NCBI RefSeq assembly: GCF_014205075.1
Contig: NZ_JACHMU010000001.1
Location: 1,054,001-1,118,000, forward strand
Reading direction: 5' to 3'
DNA: 64,000 nt
From: Microbacterium ginsengiterrae
GTDB lineage: Bacteria; Actinomycetota; Actinomycetes; Actinomycetales; Microbacteriaceae
Shown piece after piece: positions 8,421 to 16,974 of this stretch (positions within the stretch are counted from its first letter, which is position 1; every line of letters begins with the position of its first letter). Under the pieces are notes generated by a model. That model ran no database searches. It saw nothing but the letters and a program-made list of their open reading frames with translations, and was not told the DNA's origin. Position numbers and translations under genes: made by a program.

Positions 8421-9101
8421 CTACGGCCAGACGGCGCCGATCCCTCGCCCGATGACGGCGAAGCCGAGAACGACCAGCAGCACGGTCATGATGACGTGAT
8501 TCTCGCGGAGGAGCCAGGTGTGCAGCGCAGACAGCGGACCCTTCAGTCGGTCGGCGGCGATCAGATGCGCCAGTACCGGGATGAGCACGGTGGACGAGGC
8601 GAGCAGAGCGAAGATGACGATGACGATCGCGATGCGCCCCGGCGTCAGATCTCCCGTCCCGAGATCGACGGCGACACTCACCGTGAGGATCACGTTCTTC
8701 GGGTTGGCGATCGAGAGGACAAGGCCGAGTCGGATGCCGCCACCGAAGCCGCAGGAGTCGACCTTGGCCATCCACCCCGGCACCTCCGGCGCCTCCTCAC
8801 CCCGAGGCCGCTTGCGCCACTGCTTCACCGCCAGCCACAGCAGCAGACCACCGAGCACCAATCTGATCGCCCCCTGCCACAGGTGCGGACCGTCACTCTC
8901 CTGGGAGGAGGGCAGGACCGAGGACAGCAGCATGAGGACGAGCAGGACCACCAGGATCCCGACCATCCATCCGATGAGGAAACCGGGTCCGCTGCGGCGC
9001 GCACGAGGACTCAGCAGGGTGAGGATGACGACGATGATCGGCACGGGGCTGATCGCGATGCCGATCATGAACGGCAGGATCTCGCCGATGATCGTACCCA
9101 T
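8421..9101 (-). CDS. GAP-family (SfLAP, LysE-like) membrane protein
   Basis: A 226-residue integral membrane protein with about six hydrophobic segments. MGTIIGEILPFMIGIAISPVPIIVVILTLLSPRAR at the start and LSIANPKNVILTVSVAVDLG in the middle are typical of the GAP/SfLAP group, which has LysE-type topology. In mycobacteria, related proteins are implicated in export of surface peptidolipids; a transport role is likely but the cargo here is unknown. The ATG at 9101 follows GGAGGCG. Its stop codon overlaps the -10 box of dcd. Confidence 0.75.
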   Translation of the reverse strand: MGTIIGEILPFMIGIAISPVPIIVVILTLLSPRARRSGPGFLIGWMVGILVVLLVLMLLSSVLPSSQESDGPHLWQGAIRLVLGGLLLWLAVKQWRKRPRGEEAPEVPGWMAKVDSCGFGGGIRLGLVLSIANPKNVILTVSVAVDLGTGDLTPGRIAIVIVIFALLASSTVLIPVLAHLIAADRLKGPLSALHTWLLRENHVIMTVLLVVLGFAVIGRGIGAVWP

Positions 9102-9201
9102 CACGCCTCCGCTCCCGCTGTCGCGGCGCACCACCCCGGACACCGCACCGGCGCGACGGCAGCGAAGCATTTGTTATGCTTGCCGAGCGCCGCAAGGCCA
9201 C

Positions 9202-9275
9202 GGGGCTGTAGTTCAATGGTAGAACTTCTGCTTCCCAAGCAGACAGCGCGGGTTCGATTCCCGTCAGCCCCTCCA
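9202..9275 (+). tRNA. tRNA-Gly (anticodon CCC), 3' CCA encoded
   Basis: The cloverleaf folds by eye: acceptor stem GGGGCTG/CAGCCCC, D-arm GTTC/GAAC, anticodon stem TCTGC/GCAGA with loop TTCCCAA (anticodon CCC), and T-arm around TTCGATT. The gene body ends with discriminator T at 9272, followed by genomic CCA (9273-9275). No direct repeat of the 3' end was seen nearby, so there is no sign of an integrated element. Confidence 0.96.
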
Positions 9276-9520
9276 CATGGATTCCGGAGCCGATCCAGGC
9301 ATTCGGAACTGATCCGGCACCGGATTCCGGCAGGTGCCGCTCGCATCCGCCCGTCGCATCACGACCGTCGCATCCACCCGATGCCCCGCGATTCGCCTCC
9401 CGGATACCCGCCACTCGTGCTGGGCGCAACCCCGGTTGCTCGAAGTCGGTCGACGACTAGCTTCGTCTCTGGACCGACTCACACGACGGCGGCGCCGGTA
9501 CGCCGCGGGAAGGATGCCGG

Positions 9521-10480
9521 ATGGTCTCCATCGGATATCACGCATCGCACGAGCAGCATCCACCGAGCGAGCTGCTCTCGGCAGTCCGGCTCGCGGAGGG
9601 GGTCGGCTTCGACGAGGTGATGTGCTCCGACCATCTCGCGCCGTGGACGACTGCCCAGGGGCACTCGGGGTTCGCATGGAGCTGGCTCGGTGCCGCCATG
9701 GCGCTCACCAGTATTCCGTTCGGGCTCGTCAACGCGCCCGGCCAGAGGTACCACCCGGTGGTGATCGCACAGGCCATCGCCACTCTCGCGGAGATGTTCC
9801 CTCAGCGGTTCTGGGTGGCGCTCGGCAGCGGAGAGAATCTCAACGAGCACGTGACGGGTGACCCGTGGCCGGAGAAGCCGGTGCGTCAGCGCCGCCTGCG
9901 TGAGAGCGTCGACGGGATCCGTGCCCTCCTGGACGGGCAGCGTGTCGACAGCGAGGGCCTCGTCCGCATCCATGACGCGCGCATATGGACGCTGCCCGAG
10001 CATCCCGTGCCGTTGATCGGCGCAGCCGTCAGCGCCGACACGGCGGCATGGGTCGCGGGCTGGTCGGACGGTCTGATCACCGTCGGGTGCCAGGAGCAGG
10101 AGACCGCAGAGGCCCTCCGACGGTATCGAGGCGCCGGCGGTCGCGGTCAGGCTCGCCTGCAGATCCACCTGAGTCTCCAGCCCAGCCGTCACGACGCGCT
10201 TGCCGTCGCGCGCGAGCAGTGGTCGCAGACCATGGCGCAGGACGTGACGATGTGGGATGTCGAGACTCCGGAGGGTTTCGAGGCGGCCATCGTGCCATCC
10301 GACGATGCGCTCGAAAAGGGAGTGCTGATCTCCGACGACCCGCGCGAGCTCGCGGACCGCATCGCGGCGGTCGCTCAGGGGTACGACCACATCTACTTGC
10401 ATCATGTCGGGCTGGACCAGGCGGACTTCCTCGAACGCTGCGGAGCCGAACTGCTCCCCCGGCTCCGGAGCATCCTGTGA
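9521..10480 (+). CDS. LLM-class flavin-dependent oxidoreductase (TIGR03885-like, probably FMN)
   Basis: A 319-residue luciferase-like TIM-barrel oxidoreductase. Recognisable parts are GYHASHEQHPPSELLSAV at the N-terminus, DEVMCSDHLAPWTTAQGHSGFAWSWLGAAM, and GSGENLNEHVTGDPWPEK in the middle, which match the non-F420 subgroup of LLM enzymes. The substrate is unknown. Its TGA overlaps by four bases the GTG of the GH65 phosphorylase gene, so the two are translationally coupled and may act on one sugar-linked compound. The region from 9276 to 9520 upstream shows no other gene. Confidence 0.82.
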   Translation: MVSIGYHASHEQHPPSELLSAVRLAEGVGFDEVMCSDHLAPWTTAQGHSGFAWSWLGAAMALTSIPFGLVNAPGQRYHPVVIAQAIATLAEMFPQRFWVALGSGENLNEHVTGDPWPEKPVRQRRLRESVDGIRALLDGQRVDSEGLVRIHDARIWTLPEHPVPLIGAAVSADTAAWVAGWSDGLITVGCQEQETAEALRRYRGAGGRGQARLQIHLSLQPSRHDALAVAREQWSQTMAQDVTMWDVETPEGFEAAIVPSDDALEKGVLISDDPRELADRIAAVAQGYDHIYLHHVGLDQADFLERCGAELLPRLRSIL

Positions 10481-12831
10481 CGAAGGCGCGGTTCGACGTC
10501 GACCCGTGGACGGTCAGCATCTCCGATGTTCGGCCGGAGAGCCTCGCCCACGAGGAGTCGGTGTTCGGACTGTCGAACGGTCATCTGGGCTGGCGAGGAA
10601 ACCTCGATGAGGGCGACCCTCGTGGGGTGGCGGGAAGCTACCTCAACGGCGTCTTCGAAGAGCATCCGATGCCCTACGCCGAAGACGCATACGGGTACCC
10701 GGAGGTCGGGCAGAGCGTCATCAACGTGCAGAACGGCCAGATCATCCGGATGCTCGTCGACGACGAGCCGTTCGACATCGAGACGGGCGAGCTGTCCTCA
10801 CATGATCGCCGGCTCGATCTGCGCGATGGCACCCTGCATCGGAGCTTCGAGTGGACCAGCCCCACCGGGCGCCGGGTCCGAGTGGAGTCCACCAGGGTCG
10901 TGTCGCTCAGCCGCCGTGCCATCGCCGCGGTCCGCTACAGCGTCGAGGCCGTGGAGCATGCGGTGGACATCACAGTGATCTCGGAGCTGCTGGCGAACGA
11001 GCCCGTGCCCGTCGAGCACGATGACCCTCGGGTGCAGGATCTGCTCACCCGCCCGCTCGTGACGGTGGAGACCGACGCGGTCGGCTCCCGGGCGACCCTG
11101 CTGCACCGCACCAGGCGCAGCGGTCTCGCCGTCGCCACGACCATGGATCACGAGGTCGACGCCCCTGGATATCGTCTCGTGACCGAAGCCGAGGACGATG
11201 GGGCGAGGACGACGATCCGTGCCCGACTCGATCCGGGCGAGCGCCTCGTGATCGTGAAGTATGTGGGACACGATTTCGAGGAGAGCAGGGCGTCGGCGAC
11301 AGTGCGGGCACGAGCTGAGACGGCCGTGACTGCTGCCATGGCGGACGGCTGGGATCGGCTCCTCGCGGAGCAGAGGGAGGTACTCGACGACTACTGGCGC
11401 TGTGCCGACGTCATCGTGGAGGGCGAGCCTCGGTTGCAACAGGCCGTCCGCTACGCCCTGTTCCAGGTGTTCCAGTCGGCGGCACGCGCCGAACTGCGCT
11501 CTGTTCCCGGCAAGGGCCTCACCGGCGCCGGTTACGAAGGACACACGTTCTGGGACTTCGAGGCCTTCGTCCTCCCGGTGCTGACGTCGACGGCTCCGGA
11601 TGCCGCACGGCAGGCGCTCCTTTGGCGACACTCGACCCTGCCGCACGCCCGAGATCGTGCAGCGCAGCTCCATCTCGCCGGAGCCGCTTTCGCATGGCGC
11701 ACGATCGACGGCCGGGAGAGCTCGGGCTACTGGCCGGCGAGCACGGCGGCGTTCCACATCAACGCCGACATCGCCGCCGCCGTGCTTCACTATGTGCGGG
11801 CGACCGGTGACGTCGAGTTCGAGCGCGAGTACGGACTCGAGATCCTCGTCGAGACAGCCCGACTCTGGGTGTCGCTGGGGCGCCGGGATGCGGATGGCAC
11901 CTTCCACATTGACGGGGTGACCGGCCCGGACGAGTACTCGGCCATCGCGAACGACAACGTCTTCACCAACCTGATGGCTCAGCTCAATCTGCGCGCCGCG
12001 GCCGACGCGGCGCGCAGACATCCGGAGCGGTGCGAGGATCTCGGCGTCGGCGCCGACGAGATCGACGAGTGGACGGCCACCGCCGCGGCCATGCACATCC
12101 CGTTCGATGCGGACCTCGGCATCCACCCCCAGTCCGCGGGCTACACGCAGCTCGAGCGATGGGACTTCGACGCGACCGGGATCGACCAGTACCTGCTTCA
12201 CGACCATTTCCCGTACTTCGACCTGTATCGGAAGCAGGTGCTGAAGCAGGCCGACCTCGTACTCGCCATGCACTTCGCGCATGAGGCATTCACGCCGGAG
12301 CAGAAGATCCGGAACTTCGAGTACTACGAGGCGCTGACCGTCCGCGACTCCTCTCTGTCCGCCGCCCCTCAGGCCGTGATCGCCGCCGAGGTCCACCAGC
12401 TCGAACTGGCCTACGACTACCTCGCCGAGGTGGCCACGATCGACCTCGATGACGCCCACGGGAATACGCACGAGGGGCTTCACGTCGCCGCGCTCGCCGG
12501 CGTGTGGACCGTGATCGTCGCCGGGTTCGGCGGCATGCGCGACACGGCGGACGGATTGCGATTCGCTCCGCGCCTCCCACCCAGGCTCACACGGCTCGGA
12601 TTCGGCATCCGCGTCCACGGAGAGACCCTTCGGCTGGACGTGTCGGCGTCCGAGACGACCTACCGATACAGCGGCGATGAGCCGCTGAAACTCCTGCACT
12701 TCGACCAGGCGATCACCGTGGGCACCGACGAAGTCACCGCGCAGACACCGTCGCCGCCCGTCCCGAGATCGCGGCCTCAACAGCCCAGGCACCGCGCTCC
12801 CCGCTCCGCGTTCGAAACCGATGGTTCGTGA
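10477..12831 (+). CDS. Glycoside hydrolase family 65 phosphorylase (maltose/trehalose/kojibiose type)
   Basis: A 784-residue cytosolic enzyme that would split an alpha-linked disaccharide with inorganic phosphate to beta-glucose 1-phosphate and a sugar. Features in order are an N-terminal beta-sandwich (EESVFGLSNGHLGWRGNLDEG, QNGQIIRML), an (alpha/alpha)6 barrel with GAGYEGHTFWDFEAFVLP and the catalytic acid region HIDGVTGPDEYS (Glu486), YYEALTVRDSSLSAAPQAV, and a small C-terminal beta domain (FGIRVHGETLRLDVS). I use the GTG at 10477, which overlaps the stop of the LLM gene; the frame is open further upstream, but that part lies inside the LLM gene. Exact disaccharide specificity cannot be read by eye. 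Confidence 0.88.
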   Translation: MTKARFDVDPWTVSISDVRPESLAHEESVFGLSNGHLGWRGNLDEGDPRGVAGSYLNGVFEEHPMPYAEDAYGYPEVGQSVINVQNGQIIRMLVDDEPFDIETGELSSHDRRLDLRDGTLHRSFEWTSPTGRRVRVESTRVVSLSRRAIAAVRYSVEAVEHAVDITVISELLANEPVPVEHDDPRVQDLLTRPLVTVETDAVGSRATLLHRTRRSGLAVATTMDHEVDAPGYRLVTEAEDDGARTTIRARLDPGERLVIVKYVGHDFEESRASATVRARAETAVTAAMADGWDRLLAEQREVLDDYWRCADVIVEGEPRLQQAVRYALFQVFQSAARAELRSVPGKGLTGAGYEGHTFWDFEAFVLPVLTSTAPDAARQALLWRHSTLPHARDRAAQLHLAGAAFAWRTIDGRESSGYWPASTAAFHINADIAAAVLHYVRATGDVEFEREYGLEILVETARLWVSLGRRDADGTFHIDGVTGPDEYSAIANDNVFTNLMAQLNLRAAADAARRHPERCEDLGVGADEIDEWTATAAAMHIPFDADLGIHPQSAGYTQLERWDFDATGIDQYLLHDHFPYFDLYRKQVLKQADLVLAMHFAHEAFTPEQKIRNFEYYEALTVRDSSLSAAPQAVIAAEVHQLELAYDYLAEVATIDLDDAHGNTHEGLHVAALAGVWTVIVAGFGGMRDTADGLRFAPRLPPRLTRLGFGIRVHGETLRLDVSASETTYRYSGDEPLKLLHFDQAITVGTDEVTAQTPSPPVPRSRPQQPRHRAPRSAFETDGS

Positions 12832-12889
12832 GGGACGTGCGACTGAATGCTCTCCTCGCCTCTCACAGCCACCGGTAGAATCGCCGTCC

Positions 12890-13264
12890 ATGCCCAACCG
12901 CAACGATGTCGAAGTCGATGCTGAGCACCTGTCCGTCCGCCCCCGGGGACTCGACGCGCTCTGGTGCTTCCGTCGTGAGATCACCCTGCCCATCGATGCG
13001 GTCGATTCGGTCGCACTCACACCCAAGAGCGACCTCAAGCGCGGCATCCGGACTCTGGGGACCGACGTCGGTTTCAAGATCTGCGGGACGTTCCGATCGC
13101 AGGGGGACGTGAACTTCTGGAACTACCGCGGCCCCGGCCCCGTCCTCGCGATCAGGCTGAGGCCGGGACTCGAGTTCACGCACCTGTACCTCTCGGTCGA
13201 CCACCCGGAAGGTCTGCGCGACCGGATCGCGGCGGCTCTGACCGGCGCGTCGGATGCCGAATGA
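12890..13264 (+). CDS. Small PH-like domain protein, function unknown
   Basis: A 124-residue protein rich in beta strands (LSVRPRGLDALWCFRREITLPIDAVDSVAL, then GPGPVLAIRLR and TAHLYLSVDHP-like strands) resembling bacterial PH-domain proteins seen in actinobacteria. No signal peptide or membrane segment. The ATG at 12890 was chosen because the upstream part of the frame lacks protein character and a TAGAAT box lies eight bases before it without a Shine-Dalgarno, consistent with near-leaderless translation. Confidence 0.6.
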   Translation: MPNRNDVEVDAEHLSVRPRGLDALWCFRREITLPIDAVDSVALTPKSDLKRGIRTLGTDVGFKICGTFRSQGDVNFWNYRGPGPVLAIRLRPGLEFTHLYLSVDHPEGLRDRIAAALTGASDAE

Positions 13265-13317
13265 GACCAGCTCGTCAACCCCTTGGGCCCGCCGAGAGCG
13301 GACCATAGCGTGGAGGG

Positions 13318-13824
13318 ATGAGCGACGAGAGCACCGAACGCACCCCGGACGGTCATCACATCGTGGTCGACAGACGCCGCTGGCGGGCGACCGATCCTGA
13401 CATCCCCGACACCCTTCGGCAGGAACTCGTCGATGAGCTGATGGCCGCTCGACGCGCGGTGCGGACGGACGGCGACACCGCACGGCCGCGCGTGAGCGAC
13501 GCCAAGCACGCCCTCGGCGAGCGCGGGTACCCGTGGTGGGAGGACCCCACCGATGAGGAACTCGCCACTCGGATCATCGCGACGACGCGCGCGCTGCTCT
13601 CCAAGCGCGCCGGGCGGTCGATCTGTCCGAGCGATGTCGCACGCGTCGTCGGCGGCTCCGGTGAGCGCTGGAGATCGGCGATGCCGACGGTCCGCTCCAC
13701 GGTGGCCCAGATGGCCGCCGATGGCGTCGTCGTCGTGACGCAGAAGGGTGAGGCCGTCGACATCGCGCAGGCTCGCGGCCCCGTGCGGATCTCGCTGGCA
13801 CCGGCTGAGGATCCGTCGGAGTAG
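13318..13824 (+). CDS. DUF3253 domain protein
   Basis: A 168-residue protein. The N-terminal part (HHIVVDRRRWRATDPDIPDTLRQELVDELMAARRAV) is the motif shared by a group of actinobacterial proteins; residues 80-160 form the DUF3253 domain (ATRIIATTRALLSKRAGRSICPSDVARVVGG, ERWRSAMPTVRSTVAQMAADGVVVVTQKGEAVD), a small winged-helix-like fold. Function is not established for the family. TAGCGT sits six bases before the ATG, suggesting a leaderless transcript. Confidence 0.75.
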   Translation: MSDESTERTPDGHHIVVDRRRWRATDPDIPDTLRQELVDELMAARRAVRTDGDTARPRVSDAKHALGERGYPWWEDPTDEELATRIIATTRALLSKRAGRSICPSDVARVVGGSGERWRSAMPTVRSTVAQMAADGVVVVTQKGEAVDIAQARGPVRISLAPAEDPSE

Positions 13825-13845
13825 ACCGCGCGATACGGTCGAGGG

Positions 13846-14301
13846 ATGCCAGAGATCCACCGCGCCAGAGTCTCCGAGATCGATCCGGTCACGCTGTACC
13901 GCATCCTCTGGCTGCGGGTGAGTGTGTTCGTGGTCGAACAGCAGGCCGCCTATCCGGAACTCGACGGGCGGGACATCGAACCGGATGCGGAATTGATGTG
14001 GAGCGTGCAGGACGGGGCGGTGGCCGCGACCCTGCGCGTCCTCCGCGATGATGTTTCGGCGATGCGCATCGGTCGTGTGGCCACGGCCGAATGGGCCAGG
14101 GGGCAGGGTCATGCTGCTCGACTGATGGATGCGGCCGTCGAGCGCTGCCGCGAGCAGGCGCCGAGCGCGCCCATCCACCTCGACGCGCAACTGCACCTCG
14201 AGGACTGGTACGGCAGATTCGGCTTCGTCCGCGCCGGCGCGTCGTACCAGGAGGACGGCATCCCGCACATCCCGATGGTCCGGGAGACGTCAGTCCTCTG
14301 A
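13846..14301 (+). CDS. elaA: GNAT acetyltransferase, ElaA family
   Basis: A 151-residue GNAT-fold protein. LYRILWLRVSVFVVEQQAAYPELDGRD at the N-terminus, RIGRVATAEWARGQGHAARLM (acetyl-CoA binding loop R/Q-x2-G-x-G/A) and DAQLHLEDWYGRFGFVRAGASYQEDGIPHIPM at the C-terminus are diagnostic of ElaA. The biological acceptor is not settled for the family. TACGGT lies six bases upstream of the ATG. The 3' end overlaps the convergent GntR gene by 12 bases. Confidence 0.87.
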   Translation: MPEIHRARVSEIDPVTLYRILWLRVSVFVVEQQAAYPELDGRDIEPDAELMWSVQDGAVAATLRVLRDDVSAMRIGRVATAEWARGQGHAARLMDAAVERCREQAPSAPIHLDAQLHLEDWYGRFGFVRAGASYQEDGIPHIPMVRETSVL

Positions 14302-14949
14302 GCCGTCACCCGACGGCAACGTGTGCCAGATCTCGAAGGCCACCTCTGCCGCCCGCTCGGACTCACCTGCGGCGAGGTGCTCGATGAGGCGATCGTGCAG
14401 CCCGACGGAGCGTGTGCCGTCACCACCGAAACGGCGACGCTCCATGCGACGCACGAGGGGGTCGTACTGATCGATCACGGCCGCGGCGGCGCGATTCCCT
14501 GAGGCGACGATGGGGATGCGGTGCAGCTCATCGTCGGCCGCGTTCGCGTCATCCGTATCGCCGGCGGCGACCGCATCCGCGAAGCGACGGTTCGCATCCC
14601 TCATTCCCTCGACCTGCTCCTGCGAAAGCCGGCCGGCCGCCGTCCGAGCGGCCAGTGCATGCATCGCGGCGATCACATCACGCGCATCGCCGGCCGCCTG
14701 CTCATCGATCTCGGCGACCGTCGTCGAGCGCCCCGGTTTCGTGACGACGAGCCCACTCGCCGCCAGTCGCAGGAGAGCCTCCCGGATCGGTGTCCGGCTC
14801 ACGCCGAGCCACTCTGCCAATTCGACGTCCCTCAACTGCTCCCCCGGCTCGAAGGTGTAGTCGACGATCGCGTCGCGGAGCCGCGTGTACACGTCGTCTC
14901 GGAGGAGCGAGCGCCCGACGCGGGCGGCATCATCGCGGGGAATCGGCAT
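14290..14949 (-). CDS. GntR-family regulator (FadR/FCD subfamily)
   Basis: A 219-residue regulator. Residues 10-75 form the GntR winged helix (VGRSLLRDDVYTRLRDAIVDYTFEPGEQLRDVELAEWLGVSRTPIREALLRLAASGLV), and residues 90-215 the all-helical FCD ligand domain with metal-type ligands (DANAADDELHRIPIVASGN, LHDRLIEHLAAGESERAAE). It is divergent from the alpha/beta hydrolase gene, and two TGCAA-N4-TTGC sites lie between them, one abutting its own start codon. Repression of itself and the hydrolase is the likely role. The start is tentative because the only GGAGG is 24 bases upstream. Confidence 0.82.
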   Translation of the reverse strand: MPIPRDDAARVGRSLLRDDVYTRLRDAIVDYTFEPGEQLRDVELAEWLGVSRTPIREALLRLAASGLVVTKPGRSTTVAEIDEQAAGDARDVIAAMHALAARTAAGRLSQEQVEGMRDANRRFADAVAAGDTDDANAADDELHRIPIVASGNRAAAAVIDQYDPLVRRMERRRFGGDGTRSVGLHDRLIEHLAAGESERAAEVAFEIWHTLPSGDGSED

Positions 14950-15027
14950 GCAACATGTTGCGCACGAAAAGCCCCTCCGGGCAAATCGCCGAGCGTGGGA
15001 ATAGATTGTGGCATGCAATATGTTGCA
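14949..15027. promoter_or_regulatory. Two GntR-type operator sites
   Basis: Site 1 (14949-14962) is TGCAACATGTTGCG, containing a perfect 12-bp palindrome and touching the GntR start codon. Site 2 (15014-15027) is TGCAATATGTTGCA. They share TGCAA-N4-TTGC and their centres are 65 bases apart, about six helical turns. They lie between the divergent GntR and hydrolase genes, and no other copy was noticed nearby. Confidence 0.7.
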
Positions 15028-15098
15028 CATCACAATCGACACCGGTCGACCAGGAACCTTCCCGGACCTTCCCGGCGGAGGACGAACGAAAGGGCATC

Positions 15099-15809
15099 AT
15101 GAACATCACCGACCAGACAGTCAAGAATGTCGTGCTCGTCCACGGCGCCTTCGCCGACGGATCCGGCTGGCGCGGCGTGTACGACAACCTCACCGACCGG
15201 GGGTATCGCGTCTCGATCGTGCAGAACCCGCTCACCTCACTCGAGGACGACGTCGCGGCGACGACCCGCGTGCTCGACCAGCAGGACGGCCCGACGATCC
15301 TCGTCGGTCACTCCTGGGGCGGCACAGTCATCACCGAGGCCGGCACTCACCCCGACGTCGCCGGCCTCGTCTACGTCGCCGGCATCTCCCCCGACTCCGG
15401 CGAGACGACGTCGAAGCAGTACGAGGGATTCGCCCCCACGCCGGACTTCGTGATCGACGTCGACGAGCAGGGCTACGGATTCCTCACCCGTGACGGCTTC
15501 AAGGTCGCGTTCGCCGACGACCTCTCGGACGAGGATGCCGCCTTCCTGCGCGACACGCAGGTACCCATCAACATGTCCGTGTTCGGAGCCCCGGTCTCCG
15601 AGGCGGCGTGGCGGACGAAGCCCAGCTGGGCCGTGTACGGCACCGCGGACAACGCTTTCGATCCTGAGATGCTGCGGTCCATGGCAGAGCGCATGGGCGC
15701 GCCGATCACCACCGTGCCCGGCAGTCACGCCGCGTACATCTCGCAGTCGGCGCTCGTCGCCGATGTCATCGTCACAGCAGCGGAGAAGGCCCTCGTCAAC
15801 GCCTCCTGA
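15099..15809 (+). CDS. Alpha/beta hydrolase (esterase-like)
   Basis: A 236-residue hydrolase. The oxyanion segment VLVHGAFADGSGWRGV is at residues 11-26, the nucleophile elbow GHSWGG near residue 78, and the late His in the GSHAAYISQ segment near residue 212. This pattern fits the family containing EstC and plant methyl-ester esterases. The ATG at 15099 follows AAAGGG by four bases. It is divergent from a GntR regulator that probably controls it. The substrate is unknown; a small ester is the simplest guess. Confidence 0.82.
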   Translation: MNITDQTVKNVVLVHGAFADGSGWRGVYDNLTDRGYRVSIVQNPLTSLEDDVAATTRVLDQQDGPTILVGHSWGGTVITEAGTHPDVAGLVYVAGISPDSGETTSKQYEGFAPTPDFVIDVDEQGYGFLTRDGFKVAFADDLSDEDAAFLRDTQVPINMSVFGAPVSEAAWRTKPSWAVYGTADNAFDPEMLRSMAERMGAPITTVPGSHAAYISQSALVADVIVTAAEKALVNAS

Positions 15810-15821
15810 CCACCGACCGTC

Positions 15822-15853
15822 GGCCCGCGCGCTCATGTTCGTTCGCGCGGGCC
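15822..15853. terminator. Bidirectional terminator hairpin
   Basis: Perfect 10-bp inverted repeat GGCCCGCGCG (15822-15831) with CGCGCGGGCC (15844-15853), 12-base loop, between the convergent hydrolase and racemase genes. Confidence 0.65.
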
Positions 15854-15861
15854 AGCGTCGT

Positions 15862-16974
15862 CTACTCGCCCATCGGGATCCACTCGGTCCAGGTCGTGAC
15901 CTCCTGCAGGACATCGGGCAGCGGCGCAACGCCGAGCCCAGGAGCCTGCGGCACGTCGAGGTGGCCGTCGCGCATGACGAACGGCTCCGTGAGGTCGGTG
16001 CGGTAGAAGCGGTCGCTGACAGACACGTCGCCGGGGAGGACGAATCCCGGCAGAGCCGCGAGCGCGATGTTCGCCGCCCTGCCCAGCCCCGACTCGACCA
16101 TGCCGCCGCACCACACCGGCACTCCCTGCGCCGCCGCGAGGTCATGGATCCGCCGCGCCTCCAGGTAGCCCCCGACGCGGCCCGGCTTGATGTTGATGAC
16201 GCTCGTCGCGCCGAGCCGGATCGCCTGCGCCGCGGTGTGCGCCGACGTGATCGATTCGTCGAGACAGATCGGAGTGGACAGCATCCGTGCGAGGTCGGCG
16301 TGACCCAACAGGTCCTCCTCGTCCAGCGGCTGCTCGATGAGCAACAGACCGAACTCGTCGAGTCGCGCGAGATGCTGCGCGTCTCGGAGCGTGTAGGCGG
16401 TGTTGGCGTCGACCTGCAGAGCGAGGTCATCGCCGAATCGCTCGCGCACTGCGCGCACCACGTCGACGTCCCACCCCGGCTCGATCTTCAGCTTGATCCG
16501 CGCGTAGCCCTCCGAGAGGTACGCGTCCACCGCGTCGAGCAGCCGCGGGATCTCGTCCATGATCCCGACGGAGACACCGCACGGCACGCGGGTGCGCACG
16601 GCCCCCAGCTCACGCGCGAACGGTCGCCCCTGCGCGCGCAGCTCCGCATCCAGCACCGCCATCTCGACTGCGGCCTTCGCCATCCGATGCCCCTTGATCG
16701 GCGCGAGGACCTCCGAGACCATGTGCGCGCCGGCGAGATCGACCCCGGAGAGCGCGGGAACGAGGTGACCGCGCAGAACGTCGACGGCACCGTCGGTGTA
16801 CTCCGCGGAATACACCGGGTCGGGCAGGGTGACACACTCACCCCAGCCGTCCACGCCGTCCACCACCGCACGGACGAGGAGGATGTCCTTCGTCGTCTGC
16901 GTGCCGAACGATGTTCGGAACGGAGACACGAGCGGCATGGCCACCCTGCGCAGTTCGATCCCTTCGAGCTTCAT
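15862..16974 (-). CDS. Enolase-superfamily N-acylamino acid racemase / o-succinylbenzoate synthase
   Basis: A 370-residue enzyme of the muconate lactonizing subgroup. The catalytic set is visible: K161-x-K163, metal ligands D189, E214 and D239, and K263 (INIKPGRVGG). The N-terminal capping domain holds SPFRTSFGTQTTKD, characteristic of the low-GC MenC/NSAR branch. It overlaps by four bases the upstream GNAT gene. In Geobacillus this pairing (racemase, GNAT N-succinyltransferase, M20 desuccinylase) converts D- to L-amino acids, so N-succinylamino acid racemase is preferred over menaquinone synthesis: no other men genes are in the window. Confidence 0.82.
   Translation of the reverse strand: MKLEGIELRRVAMPLVSPFRTSFGTQTTKDILLVRAVVDGVDGWGECVTLPDPVYSAEYTDGAVDVLRGHLVPALSGVDLAGAHMVSEVLAPIKGHRMAKAAVEMAVLDAELRAQGRPFARELGAVRTRVPCGVSVGIMDEIPRLLDAVDAYLSEGYARIKLKIEPGWDVDVVRAVRERFGDDLALQVDANTAYTLRDAQHLARLDEFGLLLIEQPLDEEDLLGHADLARMLSTPICLDESITSAHTAAQAIRLGATSVINIKPGRVGGYLEARRIHDLAAAQGVPVWCGGMVESGLGRAANIALAALPGFVLPGDVSVSDRFYRTDLTEPFVMRDGHLDVPQAPGLGVAPLPDVLQEVTTWTEWIPMGE

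Noticed and set aside
9101..9346. Minus-strand reading frame across the tRNA-Gly gene
   Set aside because: It translates the tRNA and its flanks into a GADGNRTRA-type peptide, a classic false protein over tRNA genes. The tRNA structure is clear.
9202..9520. Integration site of a mobile element at tRNA-Gly
   Set aside because: No direct repeat of the tRNA 3' end, no integrase and no abrupt composition change downstream.
10798..13077. 759-residue minus-strand frame antisense to the GH65 gene
   Set aside because: Arg/Gly-rich low-information sequence typical of antisense frames in GC-rich DNA; the plus-strand gene has full family motifs.
15862..16974. menC, o-succinylbenzoate synthase of menaquinone synthesis
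   Set aside because: Same family, but no other menaquinone gene is near and the coupled GNAT favours N-succinylamino acid racemase. Kept as an alternative.
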